Shown here in pieces: positions 17,879 to 27,471 of a stretch of 64,000 nucleotides of DNA (positions are counted from its first letter, which is position 1; the number at the start of each line of letters is the position of its first letter). The stretch is taken from assembly GCF_027563465.1 (NCBI RefSeq), contig NZ_JAPFQA010000002.1, positions 434,001 through 498,000 on the forward strand, given 5' to 3'. This stretch comes from Mesorhizobium qingshengii (GTDB taxonomy: Bacteria > Pseudomonadota > Alphaproteobacteria > Rhizobiales > Rhizobiaceae). The notes under the pieces are model-generated. The model searched no databases and was not told where the DNA came from. It saw only the letters and a list, made by a program, of their open reading frames with translations. The position numbers and the translations under genes are program-made.

Positions 17879-17973
17879 AGCCGGGCGCGACGTCCCGCCG
17901 GTTAACAAAGCCGGAAGGGGTTGCTTAACCGTTCGCGGCTATGTCACCCGCTGGGGGGCATGACAAAGTGAGT

Positions 17974-18156
17974 ATGATGAGCAACAGCCCCGAGAAGCGC
18001 AGCGAATGGCGCGCCATTTTCTATATACAAGCCCGCGTTGCCCTCCTGTTCGTGCCGGTCGTTGCCAGCCTGCTGATCATAGCGGCACTTGCCGGCAACG
18101 AACGCAAATCCGTTCCCAACACGCTCGACCCGACTGTCACGGGATCGGTGCGATAA
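17974..18156 (+). CDS. Small single-pass membrane protein
   Basis: Sixty residues from ATG 17974 (an in-frame ATG follows at 17977). One hydrophobic helix (ARVALLFVPVVASLLIIAAL) lies between a charged N-terminus and a polar tail ending TVTGSVR. There is no strong ribosome site, and no named family was recognised. It reads toward the convergent PAP2 gene. Confidence 0.45.
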   Translation: MMSNSPEKRSEWRAIFYIQARVALLFVPVVASLLIIAALAGNERKSVPNTLDPTVTGSVR

Positions 18157-18203
18157 ACGGCGCGGCAGCGAACCCCTGTCAGGGAGCTTCGAACCGCGCC
18201 TGC

Positions 18204-18746
18204 TTAAAGAATCCTGGTCACCAGCTTGTCCAGCCGGGAGTTCTCCCGGTAAGCCAGCCGCACCATGATGGCGCCCAGGACGCCAGTGATGGCCCCGCCG
18301 ACAATATCGGTCAGGTAGTGCGTCCCGATGTAGATTCTCGACCAGCAGATCAGCAATGCCATGACGAGAAGCGCAGTCGTCCGGCGCGGGAGGCCTTGCA
18401 TCGCAAAGGCCGCGACAATCGCAATGCTGGCTGTCGCGTGATCGGACGGGAATGACCAGTCGGCGCTGGGCGCAATCAACAGATGCGTCACACCGGCATC
18501 GTAGGGTCGTATCCGATGCACGAAGAGGAGAATGAACTGGTTGACCGCAAGAGCCAGCAGAAACGCCAGGCCGGCCGAAACCGCCGCGTGACGAACATGG
18601 TGACGGTCGGCCTTCGCCCACCATTGCAGGACCACGGCCAGCACCATGAGGGGAACGCCGATTTGTGAGACGCCGACCATTGCCTTATCAAGAAAAGGGC
18701 TGATACCGGCCGCGGCGTTTATCCAGTGCGTTAAAGCTGCATCCAT
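18204..18746 (-). CDS. PAP2-family phosphatase (membrane)
   Basis: The 180-residue integral membrane protein has the three PAP2 phosphatase motifs: HRIRPYDAG, a central SFPSDHAT and SRIYIGTHYLTDIVGG, the last with the catalytic histidine. Five or so hydrophobic segments surround them. Bacterial relatives dephosphorylate undecaprenyl pyrophosphate or phosphatidic acid on the periplasmic side. It is convergent with the small membrane gene at 17974 and divergent from the DUF2127 gene, which starts 38 bp away. Confidence 0.9.
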   Translation of the reverse strand: MDAALTHWINAAAGISPFLDKAMVGVSQIGVPLMVLAVVLQWWAKADRHHVRHAAVSAGLAFLLALAVNQFILLFVHRIRPYDAGVTHLLIAPSADWSFPSDHATASIAIVAAFAMQGLPRRTTALLVMALLICWSRIYIGTHYLTDIVGGAITGVLGAIMVRLAYRENSRLDKLVTRIL

Positions 18747-18784
18747 TTGGTGTCGGTTTCCGCGATTGGTCGTGAGGTGAATCT

Positions 18785-19267
18785 TTGAAGCCCGTCGATG
18801 AACACCGCATCCATCAGATCTTTGAAGTCAGCGTCTGGCTCAAGGGCGCGCATGCCCTGATCGAATGCATCGGTGGGATACTGCTCTTTGTCATCTCCAC
18901 CGACACCATCGCCTCCTGGGTCAAGGCTCTCACCCAGGAGGAATTGATCGAAGATCCGAACGATTTCATAGCGGGCCATCTGCTGCAGATGGCAAGCCAT
19001 TTTTCGATCGCCAGCAAGGAGTTCTACGCCTTTTACCTGCTCAGCCATGGCCTGATAAAGCTGGCCCTTGTTGTCGGCCTCCTGAGAGGCAAGCTCTGGT
19101 CGTATCCGGCATCGCTCGCGGCATTGAGCTTGTTCATGGTCTATCAAGTCTACCGCTACTCCTACACCCATTCGTTCGGCCTGCTCGTCCTGACCGTGTT
19201 CGATGCGGTCGTCATGGTGCTGATCTGGCACGAGTGGAAGATCGTGCGACGGCACAAGCCGGCATGA
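18785..19267 (+). CDS. DUF2127 membrane protein
   Basis: The 160-residue protein has four predicted membrane helices (near residues 22-45, 75-100, 105-128 and 130-152) and matches the DUF2127 pattern, including LKGAHALIECIGGI, SKEFYAFYLLSHGLIKL and YRYSYTHS. The start is TTG 18785, supported by GAGGTG five bases upstream; no in-frame ATG lies nearby. Function is unknown. It is divergent from the PAP2 gene. Confidence 0.85.
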   Translation: MKPVDEHRIHQIFEVSVWLKGAHALIECIGGILLFVISTDTIASWVKALTQEELIEDPNDFIAGHLLQMASHFSIASKEFYAFYLLSHGLIKLALVVGLLRGKLWSYPASLAALSLFMVYQVYRYSYTHSFGLLVLTVFDAVVMVLIWHEWKIVRRHKPA

Positions 19268-19320
19268 AGGGTGAACCCGCCGGCCTTGTCCCTTTTCACT
19301 GGTCTGGAGCTCTGTCTTCA

Positions 19321-19366
19321 CGCAATTCCGGGCGGAAAACCGTTTCACGCTTTTCCTGGCATTGCG
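19321..19366. repeat. GCAATTCC...GGCATTGC palindromic intergenic repeat
   Basis: An imperfect palindrome of about 45 bp begins CGCAATTCCGGGCGGAAAAC and ends TTTTCCTGGCATTGCG. Related copies lie at 23376-23419 (opposite orientation), near 20548-20572 (partial) and at 63799-63842. The right end touches the stop codon of the cytochrome b561 gene. Confidence 0.75.
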
Positions 19367-19909
19367 TCAGGAGCCCGTGGCTTCCGGCAGCATTCGCTTA
19401 AGCACGTCGTCCCTGCGGATGAAATGATGCCAGAGGGCCGCCGCCGCGTGCACTCCGGCAAGGATGAGGATCAGATTGGCGCAGAGGCTGTGCAGCTCCT
19501 TGATGAATCGGGCCGTGTCGCGGTCGGCAGAAACCGGAGCCGGGACGGTGAAAAGGCCAAAGAAGCTCAAGGCGTCGCCCCTGTACCACGTCAGCAGGAT
19601 GCCAAGAACCGGAATGGCCACGAGCAGCCCATAAAGCAGCAGATGCGCGATCCTTGCCGCCCATCGTTCAAGCCCTGACATTTCCGTCGGCAGCCCTGGC
19701 GTTCCCAGCACCAGCCGCAGGCCGACGCGGATGACGACCAGCGCGAACAGCAGCAACCCAAACGAAATATGAAGCCACCAGACGAGCGCGCGCCCGGGAT
19801 CGCCGCGCGGAAAAAGCTCCTCCATGTAGGTTAGGCCATAAAGGCCGATAACCAGCGCAAACACCGCCCAGTGAATGGCCTTCTGCGCGCTTGTATAGGT
19901 GGGGTTCAT
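19367..19909 (-). CDS. Cytochrome b561 family protein
   Basis: The 180-residue protein has four membrane helices and four candidate heme-ligating histidines: H13 (QKAIHWAVF), H47 (WWLHISFG), H140 (KELHSLC) and H154 (AGVHAAA). Bacterial b561 proteins (CybB-like) move electrons from quinol or superoxide in the inner membrane. ATG start with MNPTYTSAQK. No partner gene is visible; the upstream 290 bp hold only a terminator hairpin at 20131-20157 and short palindromic remnants. Confidence 0.92.
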   Translation of the reverse strand: MNPTYTSAQKAIHWAVFALVIGLYGLTYMEELFPRGDPGRALVWWLHISFGLLLFALVVIRVGLRLVLGTPGLPTEMSGLERWAARIAHLLLYGLLVAIPVLGILLTWYRGDALSFFGLFTVPAPVSADRDTARFIKELHSLCANLILILAGVHAAAALWHHFIRRDDVLKRMLPEATGS

Positions 19910-20130
19910 GCGAGCCTTCCAGTTCTGAATGTTTCCAAACTAGCCGCGATCATGTCAAAGCCTTGTCGGGCGGCGATCTCTTTTTGGTCGCACTCGATGA
20001 CACAGGTACGATTCCGCTGAAAAAAGCGTCCCAGGATCGGGCTCTGGTGATCGTGATTTGCCGGACACTGGAACAGGAAACCTGTCAGTTCGCTGACAGT
20101 CGGGCAGACGACAACGATGCGTCAGACAGG

Positions 20131-20157
20131 GAAAAGCCCGGACGAACCGGGCTTTTC
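20131..20157 (-). terminator. Strong rho-independent-type terminator after the UBP zinc-finger gene
   Basis: GAAAAGCCCGG (20131-20141) and CCGGGCTTTTC (20147-20157) form a perfect 11-bp stem with a 5-base loop. The A/T ends supply a T-run on either strand. It lies 43 bases past the stop codon at 20200. Confidence 0.85.
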
Positions 20158-20199
20158 GCTAGGGCGCCGTGCGCCATCTGACTGGCGCTGCTCAGCTGC

Positions 20200-20508
20200 T
20201 CAATAGAAGCGCGGGATCGGGCCGTTCTGTGGCGTGGTGCGGTCACCGAGGTCGAGAAAGACCTCGTCGACATAACACCATCCCCAGCCTTCCGGCGGAT
20301 CATAGCCCTCGATGATCGGGTGGCGGGTGGCATGAAAATGCCTGGTGGCGTGACGGTTGGGCGAGTCGTCGCAGCAGCCGACATGGCCGCAGGTGCGGCA
20401 GAGTCGCAGATGCACCCATTCCGAACCGCTCTGCAGGCATTCCTCGCAGCCGAGTGCGCTCGGCGTCACATCCTTGATCCCGGCTGCATGTCTGCATTCA
20501 TCCGCCAT
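20200..20508 (-). CDS. UBP-type zinc-finger protein
   Basis: The 102-residue protein starts at ATG 20508 (an adjacent upstream GTG is also in frame). It shows the ZnF-UBP cysteine/histidine pattern: CRHAAGIKDV, LGCEECLQSG, LCRTCGHVGCCDDS and RHATRHFHATRHPII. In many alphaproteobacteria a protein like this is fused to or follows a cyclic-nucleotide-domain thioredoxin-reductase-like flavoenzyme. Here only a remnant of that enzyme is present upstream, and the remnant's stop overlaps this start (TGATG). The physiological role is unknown. Confidence 0.88.
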   Translation of the reverse strand: MADECRHAAGIKDVTPSALGCEECLQSGSEWVHLRLCRTCGHVGCCDDSPNRHATRHFHATRHPIIEGYDPPEGWGWCYVDEVFLDLGDRTTPQNGPIPRFY

Positions 20509-20720
20509 CACACTCTCCCGACCCGTTCAGGCTCAACTATTCCCTTTGCGCAATTCCCTGGGAAAGCGGGCGCCACATCGCCGGCGGTGACGATGTGCTC
20601 ACCGGCGGCATGGGCACCGGCCTCGCCGAACCGGCGCATGCGATCGATGTCGGCCTCAGCCAGCGTGGGGAAGGCCTGATCGCGGCGGGCGCCGAAGATG
20701 GCGGTGGCGGATTGAGACAT
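20508..20720 (-). pseudogene. Remnant of a cNMP-domain thioredoxin-reductase-like gene
   Basis: The frame from ATG 20720 encodes 70 residues. The first 50 or so (MSQSATAIFGARRDQAFPTL, then EADIDRMRRFGE) match the N-terminus of FAD-dependent thioredoxin-reductase-like proteins that carry a cyclic-nucleotide-binding domain. The rest of that protein, some 500 residues with the FAD and NADP motifs, is missing. The coding sequence jumps into a partial intergenic palindrome (CGCAATTCCCTGGGAAAGCG near 20548-20570) and stops at the zinc-finger start. This looks like an internal deletion with a repeat at the joint. Confidence 0.65.
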
Positions 20721-21038
20721 GGCTGCGAGCGTAGCGAAGCCGTCACGCGGTTTGAAGTGGTTTGTTGGGTGCCCTGGTCGGTAGGGGAGGTTTGCCAGCG
20801 GCCGTTCCCTCCTTCCTCCCTCTGCCGCAAATCCAGCGCAGAACGCTGCGCACTCTCGCTCGGCGTAGACGATCAAAGCGTCGAGCCGCAATATCGGAGA
20901 GATCTTCTCGGCTGCCTCATCGCAGACAGATAGCGGCATCAGAAAATATTCACGCGCGGTGGAACATGGCTGTGCCTATTGGGCGCTTCTTGCCGCAGGC
21001 TATGAATCTATCTGACGCCGAGGCATTTTCTATACAAT
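20721..21038. other. Intergenic gap without recognised gene
   Basis: About 318 bp between the thioredoxin-reductase remnant and the nuclease gene. Open frames crossing it have no ribosome site or family resemblance. The GC content falls towards 21000, marking the edge of the AT-rich nuclease insertion. I see no RNA gene or clear promoter. Confidence 0.5.
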
Positions 21039-22343
21039 CTATGCGTCAACTTTGCCATATTTCTTGAATTGCGCCAATATAGAACCCACAGCGTCAAATT
21101 CTGGCTGGAATTTATTCAAAAGACTTTTCATTTGATCTTCAATTTTTTCAACATTCTGAACGTCTTCGACATTCGCTGAATTATTCCTAAAAAACTTAGA
21201 GTATTTTTTTGCTTTGTCAGCGGCACCGTTTTGAAAGCGAATGTTGGATAATTTCTTTTCTTGAGCAATGGATTGGATACTTTCGATGAGTGCCTTGCGA
21301 AATTCGTGATCCGTAAGAGGCCCCACTTCAACGTGCAATTTTAGCCCGCCCCCATTTCTTTGAGGGTTGTTCCACATATCGAGCCAAACAATAAGTGGAT
21401 AGCCGGCCCACCAGTCTTCGCAACCAGGCCATTCCATCGCGTCTTCACCCAATGCCTTGTACCAATTTAGCGGCAGAAAGCTCACATTTGAGTTCGACAG
21501 GGCGTTGAAGATGTAGTCTCTTCCGTCAATGGAAATCTGATCCAGGTAGTCGGTATTCTCGCCAAAGAGATTTCGAGCCGCCAAAGCAAAATCTGAACCC
21601 GCGCCGTGTGTTTGGACAAATTCAAGAACTTTCCTATGCTCACGGTAAAGTTGCCGAGCCAGTTTTTGCATTTCCAATAGCTCTTTGCTCATGCCAGTCG
21701 CGACCTCTAGGATTTCTATATAGTGATTCAGAAAAGTTCGTACTTCCGTAGAAATCTGATAGGCTTCTTGTTTTAGGAAACGCTGCAGGAATGTGCATAC
21801 CGTTGTGTAGCGAATCGTTACATAGGAACTGTCTTCCGGTATCTCATCCGACAAAGTCAGGAAGACGCCTCGTATCTGCAGTTTCGCTTGCGAATTATTG
21901 TGAGAGACACCAATCAATTCATCTATTCGATCACGATACTTCTTTAGCTGCCCGCCATGTTGGACGCTGTGAAACTTGTTCTCCACAACGAACGCCCAGC
22001 AGTTGTGAGGTGATACAACAAGGATATCGATGTTATTCCACTCTCGGCGAATATCGGCATCGCGCAAATCGGCTTGTGCGACTTCCAATGCTGAGGGATG
22101 GCGACCACTATTCCCGCGCAACGCCTCAGCAAGAAACGACTTCAGGAAATGGTCCCCGAACCCATGTGTTTCTTGGGGATCCATCAGCCAGGCGAGAACG
22201 GCCGAATGGCGGATTTCCATCCCTTCCATCCGCATGACCCTGATCGGATTGAAGCGGTTGATATAGGCTTGGATCTGCTGCAGCCGTTCGTTGTTAACGA
22301 AGAGGCCTTCTAGTTCGTCCTGCATTAGCGCGTCTCGCGACAT
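21039..22343 (-). CDS. PD-(D/E)XK nuclease family protein
   Basis: The 434-residue protein has a family N-terminus (IRHSAVLAWLMDP near residue 45) and a PD-(D/E)XK core: D106 in WNNIDILVV, E121 and K123 in WAFVVENKF, and a downstream Q132 in HGGQLKKY. Members of this family are standalone nuclease-like proteins often seen in defence or mobile contexts; substrate unknown. Codon use and base composition are visibly more AT-rich than every neighbour, which points to recent transfer, and the gene lies on the 3' side of a tRNA-Leu. The ATG at 22343 has no ribosome site, but a 24-codon frame ends two bases before it, so translation may be coupled. Confidence 0.82.
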   Translation of the reverse strand: MSRDALMQDELEGLFVNNERLQQIQAYINRFNPIRVMRMEGMEIRHSAVLAWLMDPQETHGFGDHFLKSFLAEALRGNSGRHPSALEVAQADLRDADIRREWNNIDILVVSPHNCWAFVVENKFHSVQHGGQLKKYRDRIDELIGVSHNNSQAKLQIRGVFLTLSDEIPEDSSYVTIRYTTVCTFLQRFLKQEAYQISTEVRTFLNHYIEILEVATGMSKELLEMQKLARQLYREHRKVLEFVQTHGAGSDFALAARNLFGENTDYLDQISIDGRDYIFNALSNSNVSFLPLNWYKALGEDAMEWPGCEDWWAGYPLIVWLDMWNNPQRNGGGLKLHVEVGPLTDHEFRKALIESIQSIAQEKKLSNIRFQNGAADKAKKYSKFFRNNSANVEDVQNVEKIEDQMKSLLNKFQPEFDAVGSILAQFKKYGKVDA

Positions 22344-22345
22344 GA

Positions 22346-22420
22346 TCAGCGGAAAGTCAACGGCATCAAATTTCTCGCGGCGATATCATTGACAGCTTGT
22401 TCTGTTTCAACAGAGTTCAT
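22346..22420 (-). CDS. Possible 24-residue leader ORF before the nuclease gene
   Basis: ATG 22420 opens a 24-codon frame (MNSVETEQAVNDIAARNLMP...) whose TGA ends two bases before the nuclease ATG. The nuclease start itself has no Shine-Dalgarno, so coupled translation from this short frame would explain its expression. Its own ribosome site is also weak. It may be a real leader, or the nuclease may start elsewhere. Confidence 0.3.
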   Translation of the reverse strand: MNSVETEQAVNDIAARNLMPLTFR

Positions 22421-22577
22421 GCCTGGGTGACGACTGGCACTCTATGACCGAGCGCGGCGGGTGGTGCCGTCTACCAATACCTTTGGCAAGGTACAATACA
22501 AGCTGCCTCGCCAAGAGACCGGCGAAGCAGATCGTTGACTTCCAGGTGGCTTGATCCCGTTGGTAGTCGGGAAAAAA

Positions 22578-22662
22578 TGGTGCCCAGAAGAGGACTCGAA
22601 CCTCCACTCCTTGCGGAACACGGACCTGAACCGTGCGCGTCTACCAATTCCGCCATCTGGGC
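22578..22662 (-). tRNA. tRNA-Leu(CAG)
   Basis: Read on the minus strand, the 85-nt sequence folds as a leucine tRNA: acceptor stem GCCCAGA pairing with TCTGGGC, D-arm with TTGGTAGACGC, anticodon stem CACGG/CCGTG around the loop TTCAGGT (anticodon CAG), a long variable arm, a TTCGAGT T-loop and an encoded 3' CCA. The AT-rich nuclease gene lies just past its 3' end. Confidence 0.97.
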
Positions 22663-22737
22663 TGGTGCGGGCTCATGTAAGCGGGCAAGCGATGTGTGTC
22701 AACGCGCTTTTTTCAAAGCCGTTTGCGGTTCGCCGGC

Positions 22738-23358
22738 TCAGCCCTCCAGCACTTCCTTGGAAGCCACGGTCGAATCGGCGTTGAGCTGGTAGATGATCGG
22801 CACGCCGGTGCCGAGTTCCAGCTTGACGATCTCCTCGCCCGACTTGCCGTCGAGCGCCATGATCAGCGCGCGCAGCGAGTTGCCGTGCGCGGCGACCAGG
22901 ACCGTGCCGCCGCGCAGCACGTGCGGCTGCAGGTCGTGCAGATAGTAGGGCCAGACGCGCGCGCCGGTGTCCTTCAGGCTTTCGCCGCCGGGCGGCGACA
23001 CATCATAGGAGCGGCGCCAGACATGCACCTGCTCCTCGCCCCACTTCTTGCGGGCATCGTCCTTGTTGAGGCCGGAAAGGTCGCCATAGTCGCGCTCGTT
23101 GAGCGCCTGGTCGCGGATGGTCTTCAGATCACTCTGGCCGACCGCGTCGAGAATGTGCTGGCAGGTCTTTTGCGCCCGGGTGAGCGCCGAGGTGAAGGCG
23201 ATGTCGAATTTCAGGCCGCGCGCCTTGAGCTTCTGCCCGGCGGCCTTGGCCTCGGCGTGGCCCTGCTCGGTCAGGCCGACGTCGCGCCAGCCGGTGAACA
23301 GGTTCTTCAGGTTCCATTCGCTCTGGCCGTGGCGCACGAGCACGAGGGTTCTCGACAT
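22738..23358 (-). CDS. gpmA: 2,3-bisphosphoglycerate-dependent phosphoglycerate mutase
   Basis: Interconverts 3- and 2-phosphoglycerate in glycolysis and gluconeogenesis. The 206-residue protein begins [12 protein letters not shown] with the phosphorylated histidine H10, and also has [23 protein letters not shown] and the second active-site histidine in [12 protein letters not shown]. The length suits the short alphaproteobacterial form. It lies about 90 bp downstream of dapB on the same strand, separated by a palindromic repeat. Confidence 0.96.
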   Translation of the reverse strand: MSRTLVLVRHGQSEWNLKNLFTGWRDVGLTEQGHAEAKAAGQKLKARGLKFDIAFTSALTRAQKTCQHILDAVGQSDLKTIRDQALNERDYGDLSGLNKDDARKKWGEEQVHVWRRSYDVSPPGGESLKDTGARVWPYYLHDLQPHVLRGGTVLVAAHGNSLRALIMALDGKSGEEIVKLELGTGVPIIYQLNADSTVASKEVLEG

Positions 23359-23375
23359 GTTTGCTCCCTAGAAGA

Positions 23376-23419
23376 GCAATTCCAGGAAAAGTGTGAAGCG
23401 GTTTTCCGTCCGGAATTGC
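23376..23419. repeat. GCAATTCC...GGAATTGC palindromic intergenic repeat
   Basis: A 44-bp element bounded by GCAATTCC (23376) and GGAATTGC (ending 23419) with internal AGGAAAAGTGTGAAGCGG. It is the reverse-orientation relative of the copies at 19321-19366 and 63799-63842, and sits between gpmA and dapB. Confidence 0.75.
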
Positions 23420-23448
23420 GTTAAACAAAGAGGTGTGGATGGTCCGCG

Positions 23449-24291
23449 TCAGCTCAGGCCGAGCACGTCCCGCATCGAATACAGTCCTGGCTTGCGGCCC
23501 CGCGCCCACAGCGCCGCCTTGACGGCGCCGCGAGCGAAGATGGCGCGGTCCTCGGCGTGGTGGGACAGCGTGATGCGCTCGCCGGTGCCGGCCACAATCA
23601 CGCTGTGATCGCCGACCACCGAGCCGCCGCGCAAGCTGGCGAAGCCGATCGAGCCCACTTTCCGCACGCCGGTATGGCCGTCACGGACACGCACGTCATT
23701 GCCGGCAAGCGCGATGCCGCGTCCGGCGGCGGCGGCTTCGCCCAAAAGCAGCGCCGTGCCCGACGGCGCGTCGACCTTGTGCTTGTGGTGCATCTCGAGG
23801 ATCTCGATGTCGAAATCGTCGGCGTCGAGGGCGCGCGCCGCCTGTTCGACCAGCACCGCCAACAGATTGACGCCGAGGCTCATATTGCCCGACTTGACGA
23901 TCGTCGCGTGGCGCGCCGCCGCCTCGATCCTCGCATTGTCCTCGGCCGAGCACCCGGTCGTGCCGATGACATGGACGATGCGCGCCTGCGCCGCGTAGCC
24001 GGCGAACTCGACGGTCGAGGCCGGCGTGGTGAAATCGAGCACGCCGTCGGCCCTGGCGAAGACCGGCAGCGGATCGGCGCTGATCGGCACGCCGATGCGG
24101 CCGGTGCCGGCCAGTTCGCCGGCATCCTTGCCCAGATGGGGCGAATCCGCACGCTCGACCGCGCCGATGACCCGCGCGCCGGGAATGGTGTGGATGGCGC
24201 GGATCAGCGTCTGGCCCATGCGGCCGGCGGCGCCGACTACCACGAGGCCCATGTCGGTTGCTGGTATGTCGGTTGCGGGCGTGTCGCTCAT
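23449..24291 (-). CDS. dapB: 4-hydroxy-tetrahydrodipicolinate reductase
   Basis: Catalyses the NAD(P)H-dependent reduction step of diaminopimelate/lysine synthesis. The 280-residue protein has the Rossmann motif [10 protein letters not shown], the conserved catalytic segment [15 protein letters not shown] with its His-His and Lys, and [11 protein letters not shown]. The N-terminus carries a short duplicated-looking segment ([11 protein letters not shown]) before the Rossmann strand. The start overlaps the stop of the upstream ABC exporter by 4 bp, so the two are translationally coupled. Confidence 0.96.
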   Translation of the reverse strand: MSDTPATDIPATDMGLVVVGAAGRMGQTLIRAIHTIPGARVIGAVERADSPHLGKDAGELAGTGRIGVPISADPLPVFARADGVLDFTTPASTVEFAGYAAQARIVHVIGTTGCSAEDNARIEAAARHATIVKSGNMSLGVNLLAVLVEQAARALDADDFDIEILEMHHKHKVDAPSGTALLLGEAAAAGRGIALAGNDVRVRDGHTGVRKVGSIGFASLRGGSVVGDHSVIVAGTGERITLSHHAEDRAIFARGAVKAALWARGRKPGLYSMRDVLGLS

Positions 24292-26201
24292 GTCGTGCTC
24301 CCGGCGATGCTCTGCGTCTCGATGTCTTGCGATGGGATTGGCGCCGAAGTCTGGATCGGCGCGGCGTCGTCGACAAGCCCCAGGCCCTTGATGCCCTGCA
24401 CCCTGTGGAAGCGCGCATAGACGCTGTGCGGATCGGCCATCAGCGAGGCATGGGTGCCTTCCTCGACCAGCCGGCCCTGTTCCATGACGACGATGTGGTC
24501 GGCATTGACCACCGTCGACAAGCGGTGCGCGATGACGATGGTGGTGCGCCCTTCCATGACCGTTGTGAGCGCCTGCTGGACGCGCGCCTCGGCCTCGTTG
24601 TCGAGCGCCGATGTCGCCTCGTCGAGCAGCAGGATCGGCGCCTGGCGCACGATGGCGCGGGCGATCGACACGCGCTGGCGCTGGCCGCCCGACAGCGTCA
24701 CGCCGTTCTCGCCGACCGGCGTGTCGTAGCCCTGCGGCTGCTGGCGGATGAAATCGTCGGCCGCGGCCTGGCGCGCGGCCTGTTCGATTTCGGCGTCGGT
24801 GGCGCTCAGCCGGCCATAGCGGATGTTGTCGCGGATGCTGCCTTCGAACAGATAGGGTTGCTGCGAGACATAGGCGATCGAGTTGCGCAACGACTGCTTG
24901 GTGACCTTTGAAATGTCCTGGCCGTCGATCTCGATCGTACCCGCCTCGACGTCGTGGAAGCGCTGCAGCAGCGCCACCAGCGTCGTCTTGCCGGCGCCCG
25001 AGGCGCCGACGATGGCGGTCACCTTGCCAGCGGCGGCGACAAAAGTCAGATCCTGCAGTACCGGCGCCTCCTCGACATAGCGGAAGGACACGTTGTTGAA
25101 ACGCACTTCACCTGAGGTGAATTTCGCCTCGGCGGCTCCCGCCACGTCACCTTGCTGCGGCTCCAGGTCGAGAAGCTCGTAGATCATGCGCGCATTGACC
25201 AGCGCGCGCTCCATGCCGACCTGCATGCGCGCCAGCCGGCGGGCCGGATCATAGGCGAGCGTCAGCGCCGTGATGAAGGAAAAGACCGCGCCCGGCGGCT
25301 GGCCAAGAACGGTGGCCCGGTAGCCTGAATAGGCGATGACACTGGCGAAGGCGACACCGGCCAGCATCTCGGAAATCGGCGTCAGCCGCTCCGAGACGCG
25401 GGCGATCTTGTTCGACCGCTGTTCGGCATCGTTGGCAAGCTTGCCGATGCGGCGCGCCAGTTCGTCCTCCATGGTGAAGGCCTTGACGATGGCGATGCCT
25501 TGCGTGGCCTCCTGCATGGCGCCGATCAGCCGCGAGTTGATCTGCACCGATTCGCGGGTGATGCGCCGCACCCGGCGCATCAGGTAGGTGACGGTGTAGA
25601 TCAGCGGCGGCCCGATCAGCAGCGAACTGAGCGAGAGTATCGGGTCCTGATAGATCATGACGCCGACCAGACCGACCAGCGAGACGGCGTCGCGCGCGGT
25701 CGACGTCACCGTCATCGACAAAAGGTCGCGAATGCCGTTGACGTTCTCGTTGATCTGCGCCGCCAGCCGCCCGGAACGGGTGTCGTTGAAGAAGCTGACG
25801 CCGAGCTTCATCAGATGGTTGAAGATGCGCTGCTGGTAGCGCGCCACCAGATTGTTGCCGATCCTGGCCATCGTCACCGCCTGGCCGTAGCCGGCAAGCC
25901 CGCGCAAGATGAAAGCGCCCAGGAGTGCGGCGCAGATCCATGGGATCAGATCGCCGCGCCGTTCATAGAAGATCTGATTGACGACCGGACTCATGATCCA
26001 GGCGGAGAGCGCCGTCGTCGCGGACACGGTCAGCAGGCAGAGGATCGTGAAAATATACGCCCCTCGATAGTCGCGGCCGTTCTCCTCGAGGATGCGGCGG
26101 ATGACCGCCACGATCTCGCCCGCACGGGGTTTCGACAGGTTGGGGGGTGGAAGTGTCAAATCGGAGCGCTTCGTAGGTTTCCGCTTCCCGCGGCCGGGCA
26201 A
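24288..26201 (-). CDS. ABC exporter, fused permease and ATPase (MsbA/lipid-type)
   Basis: A 637-residue half-transporter: six membrane helices in the first ~340 residues followed by the ATPase with Walker [10 protein letters not shown], signature LSGGQRQR and Walker [13 protein letters not shown]. It works as a homodimer or heterodimer, probably flipping a lipid or exporting a hydrophobic compound; substrate not determinable. The start is TTG 26201, preceded by GAGGGGTG. It lies between glk and dapB on the same strand and overlaps dapB by 4 bp. Confidence 0.93.
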   Translation of the reverse strand: MPGRGKRKPTKRSDLTLPPPNLSKPRAGEIVAVIRRILEENGRDYRGAYIFTILCLLTVSATTALSAWIMSPVVNQIFYERRGDLIPWICAALLGAFILRGLAGYGQAVTMARIGNNLVARYQQRIFNHLMKLGVSFFNDTRSGRLAAQINENVNGIRDLLSMTVTSTARDAVSLVGLVGVMIYQDPILSLSSLLIGPPLIYTVTYLMRRVRRITRESVQINSRLIGAMQEATQGIAIVKAFTMEDELARRIGKLANDAEQRSNKIARVSERLTPISEMLAGVAFASVIAYSGYRATVLGQPPGAVFSFITALTLAYDPARRLARMQVGMERALVNARMIYELLDLEPQQGDVAGAAEAKFTSGEVRFNNVSFRYVEEAPVLQDLTFVAAAGKVTAIVGASGAGKTTLVALLQRFHDVEAGTIEIDGQDISKVTKQSLRNSIAYVSQQPYLFEGSIRDNIRYGRLSATDAEIEQAARQAAADDFIRQQPQGYDTPVGENGVTLSGGQRQRVSIARAIVRQAPILLLDEATSALDNEAEARVQQALTTVMEGRTTIVIAHRLSTVVNADHIVVMEQGRLVEEGTHASLMADPHSVYARFHRVQGIKGLGLVDDAAPIQTSAPIPSQDIETQSIAGSTT

Positions 26202-26237
26202 TTCGGCACCCCTCTTAACGCCAAGGAGCCGGCTTGC

Positions 26238-27284
26238 CTATGCCTTGGGTTGACTAACTTCGTCGCGCCAGCGCCGGCCCGCCGTCTGGACGCCGAACAG
26301 CGAGGGGTTGCGGGCATAGGCGGCAAGGCCCAGGAGCGCCGCCAGCGGATGGGTTATCACGTAGACGGGCATGGTGCGCATCAGCGCGCTGTGCGGCGCC
26401 TTGTCCTCGAAGGCGGCGCGGAAATTGCCGGCTTTCAACGCCGGCACGATCTTCTGCGCGATGCCGCCGGTGAGGAAGACGCCGCCACGGCTCATGAACA
26501 CCAAGGCGAGGTCGCCGGCGGTGCGCCCGAGGCAGGTGACGAAGATCTCGAGCGCTTCTTGCGCGACGGGATCGCTCTTGGCCAGCGCCGCGGCGGTGAT
26601 CTCGGCCGGCGTGGTGAAGGGCGACGGCTTGCCGTCGGCCCTGGCCACCGCCCGGTAGACGTTGACGAGGCCGCGTCCGCACAGGATCTGCTCGCCCGAA
26701 ATGCGGCCCTCGAGCTTCTCGATATGCGGGAACACCTCGAAATCGCGTGGTGTGCGCGGGCCGATGTCCATATGGCCGCCCTCGCCGGGCACCGGTATCC
26801 AGTGGCGCAGCGCATGGACCAGCCCGGCGACGCCGAGCCCCGTACCGGGACCGAGCACCACGCGCCCGGCATTGGGTTCCGGCGCTCCGCCGCCGATCTT
26901 TTCCATGTGCTCCTCGCCGAGCGCGACGACGGCCAGCGCCTGTGCCTCGAAATCGTTGAGCACGACGATGTCGCTCAAGCCCAGGCTGGCGAACATCTGC
27001 CTGGGCTTGACGATCCAGGGGCAGTTGGTGAGCTCGATCTCGTCGCCATCGACCGGGCCGGCCACCGCCAGCACCGCTGAATTGGGGCGAACCGACGAGC
27101 GGTCGAGCACCGCCGCCTGGATCGCGTCGTCTATGGTGTTGTAGTTGGCGGTCTGGACGATGGTCGGCTCACCGGCCTCGGAATTGGCGTCGAGCACGAT
27201 CGAGAAGCGCGCATTGGTGCCGCCAATGTCGCCGATCAGGATCGGAAACCGCAGCAAAGTATCGTCATCGCCTGTGCCTGGCAT
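26238..27284 (-). CDS. glk: Glucokinase
   Basis: ATP-dependent phosphorylation of glucose. The 348-residue product, counted from ATG 27284 after GGAAGAG, has the family phosphate loop [13 protein letters not shown], the sugar-binding LNDFEAQA and [11 protein letters not shown] segments, and [11 protein letters not shown]. The open frame extends to 27416, but the extra residues do not fit the family. It lies 36 bp upstream of the ABC exporter and is probably co-transcribed with it and dapB. Confidence 0.95.
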   Translation of the reverse strand: MPGTGDDDTLLRFPILIGDIGGTNARFSIVLDANSEAGEPTIVQTANYNTIDDAIQAAVLDRSSVRPNSAVLAVAGPVDGDEIELTNCPWIVKPRQMFASLGLSDIVVLNDFEAQALAVVALGEEHMEKIGGGAPEPNAGRVVLGPGTGLGVAGLVHALRHWIPVPGEGGHMDIGPRTPRDFEVFPHIEKLEGRISGEQILCGRGLVNVYRAVARADGKPSPFTTPAEITAAALAKSDPVAQEALEIFVTCLGRTAGDLALVFMSRGGVFLTGGIAQKIVPALKAGNFRAAFEDKAPHSALMRTMPVYVITHPLAALLGLAAYARNPSLFGVQTAGRRWRDEVSQPKA

Positions 27285-27471
27285 GCTCTCTTCCGTCCCC
27301 GGCGCCCCCGAACGGCCTGTCGCCGTTCTCCCGTTGACTAGCGCATGAGTTTGAAAAGGGAAACGGTTTTCGAAACCGATGCTGCGCACAGGCCCGTTCT
27401 GCGGCCAAACGGCCACTGTTTCGCAAAAAAGGGCGGCTGAACCGGTTCAGTGTCCGACAAAGCCGCGGCGA

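Noticed and set aside
20595..20933. A plus-strand frame opposite the thioredoxin-reductase remnant
   Set aside because: It has no ribosome site, family motif or coherent domain, and overlaps the recognisable remnant on the other strand.
22459..22485. A possible attachment-site copy of the tRNA-Leu end
   Set aside because: Only about 11 bases (CGTCTACCAAT) match the D-arm region of the tRNA; its 3' end is not duplicated here and no integrase is present.
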